From NCBI RefSeq assembly GCF_001547525.1, contig NZ_LNJP01000003.1:806001-870000 (forward strand): DNA of 64,000 nt, given 5' to 3'. The notes beneath the pieces were generated by a model that saw only the letters and a program-made list of their open reading frames with translations, searched no databases and had not been told where the DNA came from. Each line of letters begins with the position of its first letter. Position 1 is the stretch's first letter. Below are positions 16,647 through 25,565 of the stretch, piece after piece. The stretch comes from Burkholderia anthina. Lineage in GTDB: Bacteria; Pseudomonadota; Gammaproteobacteria; Burkholderiales; Burkholderiaceae. The translations under genes were made by a program, and so were the position numbers.

Positions 16647-17984
16647 ATGTACCCGACCGACACTGTGCAATCCCCGAGCGCCGCCCGGCCGCTCGCCGAC
16701 CGGCAACTGCGCCGGATCGTCATCGCCTCCGTCGCCGGCAACGCGATGGAATGGTATGACTTTTTCGTCTACGGCACGGCCGCAGCGCTGGTGTTCGGCC
16801 ACGTGTTCTTTCCGCCCGGCGCATCGCCGCTGGCCGGCAGCCTCGCCGCGTTCGCGGCATTCGCGCTCGGTTTCGTCGCGCGGCCGCTCGGCGGAATCGT
16901 GTTCGGCCACGTCGGCGATCGCTACGGACGCAAGGCGTCGCTCGTGTGGACGCTGCTGATCATGGGCGCATCGACCTTCGCGATCGGCCTGCTGCCGACC
17001 TACGCGCAGGTCGGGCTGTGGGCGCCGGCCGCGCTCGTCGTGCTGCGGCTGCTGCAGGGCATCGCGTCCGGCGGCGAATGGGGCGGCGGCGTGCTGATGA
17101 TCAGCGAGAACGCGCCGCCCGAGCAGCGCGGCTATTACGCGGCGTGGAGCCAGCTCGGCGTGGGCGGCGGCTTCGTGCTGTCGTCGGCCGCGTTTCTCGC
17201 CGCGCAGGCGCTGCCGGACGACATGTTCCGCACGTGGGGCTGGCGGCTGCCGTTCCTCGCGAGCATCGCGATCTTCGCGATCGGCATCTATATCCGCCGC
17301 CATCTGCCGGAAAGCCGCGACTTCGAGCAGGCCGGCAAGCGCGGTGCGCGCACGCACTTGCCGATCGTCGAGTGCATCCGTCGCCATCCGAAGGAAATCC
17401 TGCTCGCGATGGGGCTGCGCGTGGCCGAGAACGGCGGTGCGTACATCTTCCTCGCGTTCTCGCTCGTCTACGGCAAGTACGTCGGGATTCCGAACGGCAC
17501 GATGCTGACCGGCGTGATGATCGCGATGATCGTCGAGATGGGCGCAATGCTCGCGTGGGGTCGCCTGTCCGACCGGATCGGCCGCAAGCCCGTGTACCTG
17601 ATCGGCGCGCTGAGCCTGATCGCGTGCGCGTTTCCGTTCTTCTGGCTGCTCGATACGCGCGTGACGCCGCTCGTGTGGCTCGCGCTGACGGTCGGCACGG
17701 CGGTGAGCCACGGTGCGATGATCGGCACGCTGCCGGCGCTCGTCGGCGAGCTGTTCAGCACCGAAGTGCGTTACTCCGGCGTCGCGCTCGGCCACGAAGT
17801 CGCGTCGATCTTCGCGGGCGGCATGTCGCCGCTGATCGCGACCGCGCTGCTCGCGCGCTATCACGCGTCGTGGCCCGTATCGCTGTTCCTCGTCGCGCTC
17901 GGCCTCGTGACCGTCGCGACGCTGTGCGTGATGCGCGAGACGCGTGCCGTACCGGCGGCCGGCACGCGCGGCGACGCGGCATGA
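16647..17984 (+). CDS. MFS permease, metabolite:H+ symporter (MHS) family
   Basis: A 445-residue carrier with twelve predicted membrane helices. The MHS signature NAMEWYDFFVYG lies near residue 35, and the loop motif GHVGDRYGRKASL is the MFS motif A. Relatives move organic acids, betaines and shikimate-type compounds with protons. I chose ATG 16647; a TTG at 16563 would add 28 hydrophilic residues without a good binding site. It lies after the terminator of the ABC operon, so it is probably its own unit, offering a second uptake route for the same or a related compound. Confidence 0.9.
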   Translation: MYPTDTVQSPSAARPLADRQLRRIVIASVAGNAMEWYDFFVYGTAAALVFGHVFFPPGASPLAGSLAAFAAFALGFVARPLGGIVFGHVGDRYGRKASLVWTLLIMGASTFAIGLLPTYAQVGLWAPAALVVLRLLQGIASGGEWGGGVLMISENAPPEQRGYYAAWSQLGVGGGFVLSSAAFLAAQALPDDMFRTWGWRLPFLASIAIFAIGIYIRRHLPESRDFEQAGKRGARTHLPIVECIRRHPKEILLAMGLRVAENGGAYIFLAFSLVYGKYVGIPNGTMLTGVMIAMIVEMGAMLAWGRLSDRIGRKPVYLIGALSLIACAFPFFWLLDTRVTPLVWLALTVGTAVSHGAMIGTLPALVGELFSTEVRYSGVALGHEVASIFAGGMSPLIATALLARYHASWPVSLFLVALGLVTVATLCVMRETRAVPAAGTRGDAA

Positions 17985-18103
17985 GCGCGCGGCCCGCGCC
18001 GGCCGCCGCATCCGCGTTGCCGGTAAACGACTGGCGCACCGGTTCACGGCGCCACGTGCGCGCTGGCGCGGCGCCGCAAGCGCACGCAGCCGCAACGTCG
18101 AGG

Positions 18104-19114
18104 CTACGTGTCCCGGCCGCGCCGCGCGCTGTCGAACGTCGGCGCGAGCCCGAGATGGTCGAGCAGCCGCGCGAATTCGCCGAGCCGCCGGCGCATGTAC
18201 GCGGGCACATCCACGTTCGCGTAGTCGTGGAAGCCGACTCCCGTGCGCACGCCGTCGCGGCCGGCTTCCATGTTGCGCACGACGCTCGCGGCCGGCGCGA
18301 AGCGCGGCCCGATCTCGCCGGCCAGATACGTCGACGCGTAATACAGGATGTCGCAGCCGCCCCAGTCGATGAATTCGAGCAGCCCGAGCACCGCGAAGCG
18401 CGGGCCGAAGCCGGTGCGGATCGCCGTGTCGATATCCTCCGCGCTCGCGACGCCTTCCTCGACCATCCGTGCGGCCTCGTTCATCGCGAGCGCCTGGATG
18501 CGCGGCACGATATAGCCGGGCGCCGGCCCGCAGATCACCGGCTTCTTGCCCACGCGTTCGAGCAGCGCCGCGAGCGCGTCGACGACGGACCGATCCGTTA
18601 CCTCGCTGCGGCTGACCTCGACGAGCGGCATCAGCAGCGCGGGATTGAGCCAGTGTGCGTTCAGCATCCGCGCCGGGCGCGCGACGTAGCGCTGCAGTTC
18701 GGTGACGACGAACGTCGACGTGGTGGACGCGATCGTTGCGTGCGCATCGACGTGTTCGCCGAGCCAGCGCAGCGCGTCCGCCTTGGCATCGAGCACTTCG
18801 GGCAGCGCTTCGAACACGATATCGGCATCGCGCACCGCGTCGGCCGCGCCATCCCGCGCGACGATCGCGATGCGCGCGACGACGGCATCCGCCTGTTCGG
18901 CATCGATGCGGCCCAGCGCGACCTGCGCATGCAGCGGCCGGGCGATCTCGTCGCGCGTGCGGTCGTCGAACGCGAGACGGCCGGCCGCATCGCGCGGCTT
19001 GAAGTCGATCAGCGTCACGTCGAGGCCCGCGAACGCGAACACGAGCGCGATGCCCTGCCCCATGCGCCCCGCGCCGAGCACGTGGATGCGCGTCACTTCC
19101 GCGGCCGCCTTCAT
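18104..19114 (-). CDS. 3-hydroxyacyl-CoA dehydrogenase family protein (carnitine-dehydrogenase-like)
   Basis: A 336-residue NAD-dependent dehydrogenase. The Rossmann motif GAGRMGQGIA is near residues 13-22, and the catalytic-region motif appears as NAHWLNPA with PGYIVPRIQ further on. Single-domain members of this size include L-carnitine dehydrogenase and L-gulonate dehydrogenase, which act on free hydroxy acids rather than CoA esters. Its ATG overlaps the stop of the upstream octopine/nopaline dehydrogenase homologue (ATGA), so the two are co-translated and probably act in one pathway. Confidence 0.87.
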   Translation of the reverse strand: MKAAAEVTRIHVLGAGRMGQGIALVFAFAGLDVTLIDFKPRDAAGRLAFDDRTRDEIARPLHAQVALGRIDAEQADAVVARIAIVARDGAADAVRDADIVFEALPEVLDAKADALRWLGEHVDAHATIASTTSTFVVTELQRYVARPARMLNAHWLNPALLMPLVEVSRSEVTDRSVVDALAALLERVGKKPVICGPAPGYIVPRIQALAMNEAARMVEEGVASAEDIDTAIRTGFGPRFAVLGLLEFIDWGGCDILYYASTYLAGEIGPRFAPAASVVRNMEAGRDGVRTGVGFHDYANVDVPAYMRRRLGEFARLLDHLGLAPTFDSARRGRDT

Positions 19115-20217
19115 GCCGTGTACCCCGCGCGGAGCAGCACGCGCAGCGCGGCGCGTGACAGCGCCGCGAGCCCGAGCCGTTCCAGCGTGCGGCCTTCCGC
19201 GTACAGGTCCCGCACCGCCACCGCGCTCGCGATGCTCAGCAGCCCCTGCGCGACGGGCGTCGGCACGCCGGCCCAACGCCCGCACGACACGATCAACGAC
19301 AGCCCGAGCCGGGTGTCCTCGAGCATGTAGCGATGCGTGCGCAGATCGATCTTCTCGCGCCAGTCGCCGCTATCGGTCAGCTTGCCGTGCGCGCCGCGCC
19401 CGTACATCCACTCGTCGCCGTCGGTCGCGTAGTGATCGGCGAGCGGAAAATGCGGCGCGCGGTAGCCGAGCGCTTCGCGCACCGCGATACGTTCGGCGTC
19501 GAGCGCGTTCGTCACGCGGCGGATCGACGGCTGCGTGCCTTCGTTGTGGATGTCCCACGCGTCGAAGTGTTCGAGCGGCCCGGCGTTCATCAGGATCAGC
19601 GGCGGATGGATCACCGGGCCCGCGTTCATCAGCGCGCCGGACAACGCATCCTCGACCGGCTCGACCGACGGATAGCCCGCACGCAGCACGTCGAACGCCC
19701 AGCCGGCCGCGTTCGCCGGCCACACGCCGGTCGGCAGGCGCGTCGCGTACGCGCTGATCACGACGTCGTTGCCGCCATGCTTGCGCACGAGGTACGGCAG
19801 CGTGCCCGTTTCGGCGAACGCGACGCGCGCACGATTGCCGGCATCAGCCGCCACGCGGGCGAACACGACGCTGCCGAACGTGCCGGGCGGCAAAAACACG
19901 ACCTGGCCGTCCTCCAGCAGCGACGCGACCTGCGCGGCGAGCGCGTCGTGCGACGTGGCCGGCAGCGGCACCACGACGAGCCGCGCGCCGCTCAGCGCGG
20001 CGGCGAGATCGTCGGTCAGGCGAATCGCGCCGGGCGCATCGCCGAGCGGCACCGTGCGCTTGCCGCGATAGTCGGTGACGTTCAGCACGCCGAGCTCGCG
20101 CAGCCGCGCATGCCGCGCACGGTCGCGCCGCCACCACGTCACGTCGTGGCCTTTTTCGAGCAGGTCGATGGCCGCCGCATGGCAGCCGTGGCCGCCGCCC
20201 AGAACACATACCTTCAT
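19111..20217 (-). CDS. NAD/NADP octopine/nopaline dehydrogenase family protein
   Basis: A 368-residue protein. The N-terminal nucleotide-binding domain has VLGGGHGCHAAAIDL at residues 5-19 and the C-terminal helical domain has the family pattern around NAGPVIHPPLILMNAG and EALGYRAPHFPLADHY. The family reversibly joins an amino acid and a keto acid by reductive amination (octopine, nopaline, staphylopine-type enzymes). Here it sits near an opine-oxidase-like enzyme and an ABC importer, which suggests breakdown of an N-carboxyalkyl amino acid. The start at 20217 has GGGAG upstream. Confidence 0.88.
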   Translation of the reverse strand: MKVCVLGGGHGCHAAAIDLLEKGHDVTWWRRDRARHARLRELGVLNVTDYRGKRTVPLGDAPGAIRLTDDLAAALSGARLVVVPLPATSHDALAAQVASLLEDGQVVFLPPGTFGSVVFARVAADAGNRARVAFAETGTLPYLVRKHGGNDVVISAYATRLPTGVWPANAAGWAFDVLRAGYPSVEPVEDALSGALMNAGPVIHPPLILMNAGPLEHFDAWDIHNEGTQPSIRRVTNALDAERIAVREALGYRAPHFPLADHYATDGDEWMYGRGAHGKLTDSGDWREKIDLRTHRYMLEDTRLGLSLIVSCGRWAGVPTPVAQGLLSIASAVAVRDLYAEGRTLERLGLAALSRAALRVLLRAGYTA

Positions 20218-20366
20218 CGTTTTCTCCCGGTGATCGAGTCTCTCCGAGACTACGCGGCCGCCCGCGCCGCGTCGCTTCAAAACGCGCAACGACGCGCCCG
20301 TTCGCGCAACGCAATCGCGGCGCCGTGCACGACGCTGCACGCCCGCCTTCGCTACGAGGTCTAGGA

Positions 20367-21341
20367 ATGGACATCGCCCTTTCCCGCCATGCGCCGAACC
20401 GGCTCGGCACGCTGCAGGCGCCCGACGAAGTCGAACGCGCGGTCGCGCATCGTCTCGGGCCGCACCGGATGGCCGCGTCCGGCCGCGATCCGTTTCATGC
20501 GGAGCTGTACGAGGTGCCGCTGCATCACGGCGCGCTGCTCGAACTCTGCTACGGCCGTGAAACGCGCATCGATTTCGGCGACGATGCCGATCACTTCCTG
20601 TTCCGGCTGACGCTCGCGGGCACGTGCGAACTGCAAGCCGGCAGCGTCGTCGCGCGCGCCGGCCCCGGCGCGCTGACCGTGTCGTCGCCCGCGCTCGCGA
20701 GCCGCCTGCGCACGAGCCGCGATTGCCGCAATCTCGTGCTGCGGCTCGAACGCGGCGCGCTCGAACGCAAGTTGCAGGACATGCTGCGTGCGCCGCTCAC
20801 GCGGCCGCTGCAATTCGACCTCGCGACGAGCGGCGCGGGCGCGGGCGCCGCGCTCGTGCTGTCGACCTTCGAATACCTGTGTCGGCTCGGCGCGCAGCCG
20901 CGCATCGGCACGGCGTCGCCGGTGTTCGGCGCCGACCTCACCGCGTGGCTGATGTCGCTGCTGCTCACGCACCTGCCGCACGCGTACAGCGACGCGCTGC
21001 TGCGCGGCACGCCACCGCTGCCCGCGCACGTGCGGCGCGCGTGCGATCACGTCGATGCGCACCTCGGCGAACCGCTCGCGCTCGCCGTGCTGGCGGCCGT
21101 CGCGGGCGTCGCGCCGCGCACGCTGCAGCATGCGTTCCGCGCGTTCCTGCACACCACGCCGGCCGCGTACGTACGCGAGCGCCGGCTCGCCGCCGTGCAC
21201 GCGGCGCTGCAACGCGGCGACGCGCGCAGCGTGACCGACGTGCTGATCGCGCACGGCATCCATGGCTTCGGCCATTTCGCGAAGGCATATGCGCGGCGTT
21301 ACGGCCACGCGCCTTCCGTCACCGCGAGGCAGACACGTTGA
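20367..21341 (+). CDS. AraC-family regulator with cupin-like sensor domain
   Basis: A 324-residue regulator. Residues 1 to about 200 match the AraC_binding_2 type sensor domain and the last 100 form the AraC double helix-turn-helix (VDAHLGEPLALAVLAAVAGV to HGFGHFAKAYARRYG). The start is supported by GAGG at 20356-20359. It is divergent from the octopine-family dehydrogenase over 149 bases and overlaps the following LysR gene through TTGA, so both regulators are made from one message. It probably controls the divergent dehydrogenase pair. Confidence 0.9.
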   Translation: MDIALSRHAPNRLGTLQAPDEVERAVAHRLGPHRMAASGRDPFHAELYEVPLHHGALLELCYGRETRIDFGDDADHFLFRLTLAGTCELQAGSVVARAGPGALTVSSPALASRLRTSRDCRNLVLRLERGALERKLQDMLRAPLTRPLQFDLATSGAGAGAALVLSTFEYLCRLGAQPRIGTASPVFGADLTAWLMSLLLTHLPHAYSDALLRGTPPLPAHVRRACDHVDAHLGEPLALAVLAAVAGVAPRTLQHAFRAFLHTTPAAYVRERRLAAVHAALQRGDARSVTDVLIAHGIHGFGHFAKAYARRYGHAPSVTARQTR

Positions 21342-22375
21342 CGCTCTCCACTCCCGGCCGCGCGACGGCCCCCGCCCGCCCCGCAGCCGCGCCGCACGAC
21401 GGCGACTCGCCCGACGGCCTGCGCGTGCAGGATCTCGATCTCAACCTGTTGAAGACGTTTCGCGCGGTGTATGAAGAGCGGAACGTCGGCCGCGCGGCGC
21501 TGCGGCTCGGCGTCACGCAGCCGTCCGTCAGCCACGCGCTCGGCCGGCTGCGGCTGATGTTCCGCGACGCGCTGTTCGTGCGCACCGGCACCGGCGTCGA
21601 GCCGACCCCGCGCGCGCAACGGCTCGCGATCTCGGTCGACAAGGCGCTCGCGATCCTGCAGGACGTGCTCGACGAAGGCTCGCGCTTCGCGCCCGACAGC
21701 ACGCAGCGCGTGTTCCGCCTGCACATGAGCGATTTCGCGGCGAGCGCGTTCCTGCCGACGCTGCTCGCCGCGTTCGACCGGCGCGCGCCGGGCGCCGTGA
21801 TCGAGACGCTGCACGTCGACGAATGCCAGCTCAACGTCGCGCTCGAATCGGGGCGCATCGACTTCGCGCTCGGGCATTTCGCCGATGCGTCGAGCCATTT
21901 CCAGCGCACCGCGCTGCTGCACGAGCGCTGCGTGCTGCTGATGCCGCGCCGCACCGCCCGGCGCGTCGGCCTGCCGGACGATTTCGTGCTCGACGGCGCG
22001 GCGCCCGACGCGCTGCGCTTCGTCGCGATCACGTCGCATCCGCAATCGATGCAATTGCTCGAACGGCACGAACTGATGCCGCGCGTGCGCGCGGCGCTGC
22101 CCGATTTCATGGTGGTGCCGGCATTACTGCAAGGCGGCGACTACGCGCTGATCCTGCCGGAGACGATCGCGATCACGTTCGCGGCGCGCCAGCCGTGCGT
22201 GCTGTACGAAGTCGCCGGCGCCGGCGAGTGGGCCGTCAACGCGTACTGGCATCGCCGCTTCGACGCGGACCCCGGCCATCGCTGGCTGCGCGCGCTGCTG
22301 CTCGAACTGTTCAATATCGGCGAGCAGGCGCCGTTCGACGCATGGCTCGCGCCGCAGCCGCCCGCCTGCGCGTAG
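21338..22375 (+). CDS. LysR-family transcriptional regulator
   Basis: A 345-residue LysR protein of the NodD/NahR-like group. The winged helix is VQDLDLNLLKTFRAVYEERN followed by TQPSVSHALGRLR, then a type 2 periplasmic-binding-like effector domain. I chose the TTG at 21338, which overlaps the AraC stop and has GAGG upstream; this leaves about 30 disordered residues before the helix-turn-helix. A GTG at 21425 would remove them but has no binding site. Likely targets are the porin and MFS gene that follow, or the iac carrier region with its T-N11-A site. Confidence 0.85.
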   Translation: MTLSTPGRATAPARPAAAPHDGDSPDGLRVQDLDLNLLKTFRAVYEERNVGRAALRLGVTQPSVSHALGRLRLMFRDALFVRTGTGVEPTPRAQRLAISVDKALAILQDVLDEGSRFAPDSTQRVFRLHMSDFAASAFLPTLLAAFDRRAPGAVIETLHVDECQLNVALESGRIDFALGHFADASSHFQRTALLHERCVLLMPRRTARRVGLPDDFVLDGAAPDALRFVAITSHPQSMQLLERHELMPRVRAALPDFMVVPALLQGGDYALILPETIAITFAARQPCVLYEVAGAGEWAVNAYWHRRFDADPGHRWLRALLLELFNIGEQAPFDAWLAPQPPACA

Positions 22376-22419
22376 CGCCGCGAGCGGGCCCGCACCAGGG
22401 CGCGGGTCCGCCAAAACGG

Positions 22420-23538
22420 TCAGAACGACGTGAGGATGCCCGCGACGAGCGCGCTCGCGGTCGCGCCCGGCTTCGCGACCGCGACGCCGCCGCCCGCCGC
22501 GCCGTTGACGACGAAGCGCGCATGCGCGCCGTTGCGCACCATCGCGGCGCCCGTGTACAGCACCGTGCGCTTCGACAGCGGATAGTCGAAGCGGATGCCG
22601 TACGAATCGGCGTTGCCGTCGCTGTCGGCCACCTTCCGGTAATGGCCGACGCTCAGCAGCAGCGACGCGCGTCCGATCGGCACCGTCGCGCTGAGCTCCA
22701 TGATGTCGCTGTGCGGATACGCGCTCTGGCTGTCGACCGCGGTCGCCACATCGGGGCCGCCGCGATGGCGCATATACAGCGCTGCCACCTTCACGACCTT
22801 GAAGTCGTACGAAATCGCGCCGAGCGTGTAGTTGCCGTTCGCGGCCGGGCTCGTGTTGCCGAGCGTCGATGCCGCTACCGGGCTGAACTTCTGCTGCATG
22901 TAGTCGACGTCGACCGACAGCCCGCCGCGCACGTAGTTGATGCCCGCGCCGTACGTATCGCCGAGCGTCGCCGGCTGCCCGGCCGCGCCATTGGCGCCGC
23001 GCGCGGCCATCGCGCGCAGCATGAAGCCCGCGTAGCGCGGCGACGTGTAGCGCATCGAGTTGCGCACGCGCAGGAACGCGGGCCCGACGAAGTTGTTGGT
23101 CGCGTTGCCCCAGGCGAGCCCCGCGCCGAGGCCGGGCAGGCTGTACGTGACGAGCGTCGTATGCAGGATCGTGTAGAGCTCGCCGAACTGCACGCCGCCG
23201 AACGGCCCCGTGATGCCGACCCACGCTTCGCGGCCGAACAGCGCGCTGCTGTTCGACAACGCGCCGCTCGCCGCATTGAAGCCGTTCTCGAGCTTGAAGA
23301 TCGTCGCGTAGCCGCCGCCGAGATCCTCGACACCCTTCAGCCCCCACTGCGACGCCCACAGGTTGCCGCTGCCCATGCGTGTCACGTGGTTCGGCCCGGC
23401 GTTCGCGTATTCGATCGCGGTGTCGATGCGGCCGTAGAGCGTCATGCTCGATTGCGCGGCGGCCGGCAGCGTCATGCACGCGAGCAGCGCGGCAAGCAGT
23501 ACGGCAAGCCGGTCGGCCCGCCCGTTCGGTTGGTTCAT
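22420..23538 (-). CDS. Outer-membrane porin, OmpC-type (Burkholderia/Neisseria family)
   Basis: A 372-residue general porin. The signal peptide is residues 1-28 ending PAAAQ, and the mature protein starts SSMTLYGRIDTAIEY, the usual first strand of 16-stranded beta-barrel trimers. The chain ends ILTSF; a terminal Phe is the outer-membrane assembly signal. GDTYGAGINYVRGG and other alternating strands follow the family. The binding site is weak. It is divergent from an MFS carrier across 410 bases, and convergent with the LysR gene, so it may admit the substrate of either neighbouring catabolic cluster. Confidence 0.92.
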   Translation of the reverse strand: MNQPNGRADRLAVLLAALLACMTLPAAAQSSMTLYGRIDTAIEYANAGPNHVTRMGSGNLWASQWGLKGVEDLGGGYATIFKLENGFNAASGALSNSSALFGREAWVGITGPFGGVQFGELYTILHTTLVTYSLPGLGAGLAWGNATNNFVGPAFLRVRNSMRYTSPRYAGFMLRAMAARGANGAAGQPATLGDTYGAGINYVRGGLSVDVDYMQQKFSPVAASTLGNTSPAANGNYTLGAISYDFKVVKVAALYMRHRGGPDVATAVDSQSAYPHSDIMELSATVPIGRASLLLSVGHYRKVADSDGNADSYGIRFDYPLSKRTVLYTGAAMVRNGAHARFVVNGAAGGGVAVAKPGATASALVAGILTSF

Positions 23539-23948
23539 CTGCGTCGTCCCGTAGAAGTTGCGGCGCCTGTCGGCATCGCGCCGCTCGATGTGAAGCGCGT
23601 CCGCTTTCAGACGCGAACGCTGCCGATCAAAACCCGGCCGAGTCTAGGAACGACAATTTCGGACGTCGACGCAATGCGCTCTATAACGCTTATAGACGCG
23701 CCGCATGATGCGCGCGCGCCCCGTCGCACGTACGCTGCGGGGCGGCTCCCGCGCAGGGCCTCGGTGTTTTCTTTATCCGCGTCGGTAAATGTCCGTGTGG
23801 CGCGGCTGTCACTCCGGCTATGGCGGCCGAATTTGGCCGACTACGCTGCGTTTCCGATCGTGTCACCCGCACGCGTTCGCGCCGCGACGGCGCCCGGCCC
23901 GCGAGGCCGATGCCGCGCGTTTCCACCGCCCGCTCCTGGAGAACCCGC
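23539..23948. other. Long divergent intergenic region, porin to MFS carrier
   Basis: No gene can be supported. The centre is lower in G+C than its surroundings and contains the inverted repeat CTATAA-CGC-TTATAG (23681-23695). Both divergent genes, porin and carrier, must take their promoters from here. Confidence 0.6.
23681..23695. promoter_or_regulatory. Inverted repeat with LysR-type T-N11-A core
   Basis: CTATAA and TTATAG are perfect 6-bp arms around CGC, and the inner 13 bases fit T-N11-A, the core recognised by LysR proteins. It lies 143 bases upstream of the porin and 254 bases upstream of the MFS carrier. LysR genes lie on both sides of this region (21338 and 27584), so either product could act here. 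Confidence 0.5.
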
Positions 23949-25352
23949 ATGTCCGCATCCACGGCCCGCGCTGCCGACGGCAAGCGCTATACGTACGAAT
24001 GGTATGTCGTCGTCATCTGCATGCTCGCGTACATCTTTTCGTTCGTCGACCGCCAGGTCCTCGTGCTGATGATCGAACCGATCAAGCGCGACCTGCACCT
24101 GTCCGATACGCAGTTCAGCCTGCTCAACGGCTTCGCGTTTTCGCTGTTCTATGCGGTGATGGGGCTGCCGGTCGCGTATCTCGCCGACCGCTATGCGCGC
24201 CCGCGCATCATCTCGCTCGGCATCGCGCTGTGGAGCGTCGCGACCGCCGCATGCGGGCTCAGCCAGCATTTCGTGCAGATGTTCGTCGCGCGGATGGGCG
24301 TCGGCGTCGGCGAGGCCGCGCTGTCGCCCGGCGCGTATTCGATGCTCGCCGACTACTTCCCGAAGGAGAAGCTCGGCCGCGCGATCGCCGTGTATTCGCT
24401 CGGCTCGTTCATCGGCGGCGGCATCGCGTTCCTGATCGGCGGCTACGTGATCGCGCTGCTCAAGCATGCGAGCGCGTTCACGCTGCCGATCGTCGGGCAG
24501 GTGCATGCCTGGCAGGTCACGTTCCTGATCGTCGGGCTGCCGGGGATCCTCGTTGCGCTGCTGTTCGCCGCGACCGTGCGCGATCCGCAGCGCAAGGGGC
24601 TCGCGCAGGATCGCTCGGGCGCCGTGCGGCGCGTGTCGATGCGCGATTCGCTGCGCTTCGTCGGCGCGCATCGCGCGACCTTCGCGTGCCACTACCTCGG
24701 CTTCTCGTTCTATGCGATGACGCTGTACTGCCTGCTGAGCTGGACGCCCGCGTTCTATATCCGCCACTTCGGGATGACGGCCGTCGAAGCCGGCTACACG
24801 CTCGGCATCGTGCTGCTGGCCGCGAACACGGCCGGCGTGTTCTGCGGCGGCTGGCTCAACGACTGGCTGCTGCGGCGCGGCCGAAGCGATGCGCCGATGC
24901 GTGCCGGCGCGATCGGCGCCGCGTGCATGGTGATTCCCGCGACGCTGTTCACGCAGCTCGACAGCCTGCCCGCGTCGCTCGCGATGCTGGTCGTCGCGAT
25001 GTTCTTCGCATCGTTCCCGATGCCGACGTCGACCGCCGCGATGCAGACGCTCGCGCCGAACCAGATGCGCGCGCAGATCTCCGCGCTGTTCCTGCTCGTG
25101 TCGAACCTGATCGCGCTCGGGATCGGCACGACCGTCGTCGCGCTGTTCACCGATCGCGTGTTCGGCGCGCCGGCCGCGGTCGGCCATTCGATGTCGATCG
25201 TCAACGTCGCGGCGGGCACGCTGGCCGCGCTGCTGCTCGCCGCAGGGTGTCGCCGCTATCGCCGCAGCCTCGAACGCGAACGCGGTCATGCGGCGGCATC
25301 GGCTTCGGCCGACGCGGCCGTCGACGGCGGCAACGCCATCGCCGTTCGCTGA
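23949..25352 (+). CDS. MFS carrier, spinster-like; candidate indole-3-acetate transporter
   Basis: A 467-residue carrier with twelve predicted membrane helices and the motif LADRYARPR for MFS loop 2-3. The pattern VDRQVLVLMIEPIKRDL after helix 1 is that of the spinster-like and aromatic-acid group. The ATG at 23949 is preceded by TGGAG; earlier in-frame starts give a basic, low-complexity tail. It is the first gene of the iac region and is followed by iacF, so uptake of indole-3-acetic acid or an intermediate is a fair inference. No experiment supports the substrate. Confidence 0.88.
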   Translation: MSASTARAADGKRYTYEWYVVVICMLAYIFSFVDRQVLVLMIEPIKRDLHLSDTQFSLLNGFAFSLFYAVMGLPVAYLADRYARPRIISLGIALWSVATAACGLSQHFVQMFVARMGVGVGEAALSPGAYSMLADYFPKEKLGRAIAVYSLGSFIGGGIAFLIGGYVIALLKHASAFTLPIVGQVHAWQVTFLIVGLPGILVALLFAATVRDPQRKGLAQDRSGAVRRVSMRDSLRFVGAHRATFACHYLGFSFYAMTLYCLLSWTPAFYIRHFGMTAVEAGYTLGIVLLAANTAGVFCGGWLNDWLLRRGRSDAPMRAGAIGAACMVIPATLFTQLDSLPASLAMLVVAMFFASFPMPTSTAAMQTLAPNQMRAQISALFLLVSNLIALGIGTTVVALFTDRVFGAPAAVGHSMSIVNVAAGTLAALLLAAGCRRYRRSLERERGHAAASASADAAVDGGNAIAVR

Positions 25353-25461
25353 AGCCGCGCGGTTCACCGATCGCGTGGTCCGCGCACCGGCCGCGCGATC
25401 GCCGCCACGCCGGCCAGCGACAATCGGCATGCCCACTATCATCCATCCCGCTTATTCCAAC

Positions 25462-25478
25462 ATCGATTTTTAATCGAT
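25462..25478. promoter_or_regulatory. Operator-like ATCGAT inverted repeat upstream of iacF
   Basis: ATCGAT arms flank TTTTA, 88 bases before the iacF start. The stretch from 25462 aligns with one beginning at 27619, upstream of iacC, sharing ATCGATTTT, ATC and ATTTGA at the same spacing. Two matching sites on either side of the LysR gene suggest that its product controls both units. Confidence 0.55.
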
Positions 25479-25565
25479 TTGATTTATGCGAGGCCCATCC
25501 CTATTCTCGATTGCATGCCGGCGCGGGCTCGGCCGCGCCGCTTTTCTCTACCCACGGAATTTCCC

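Noticed and set aside
22384..22415. GC-rich hairpin between the LysR and porin genes as terminator
   Set aside because: Arms are imperfect and no T-run follows on either strand, so a terminator cannot be supported.
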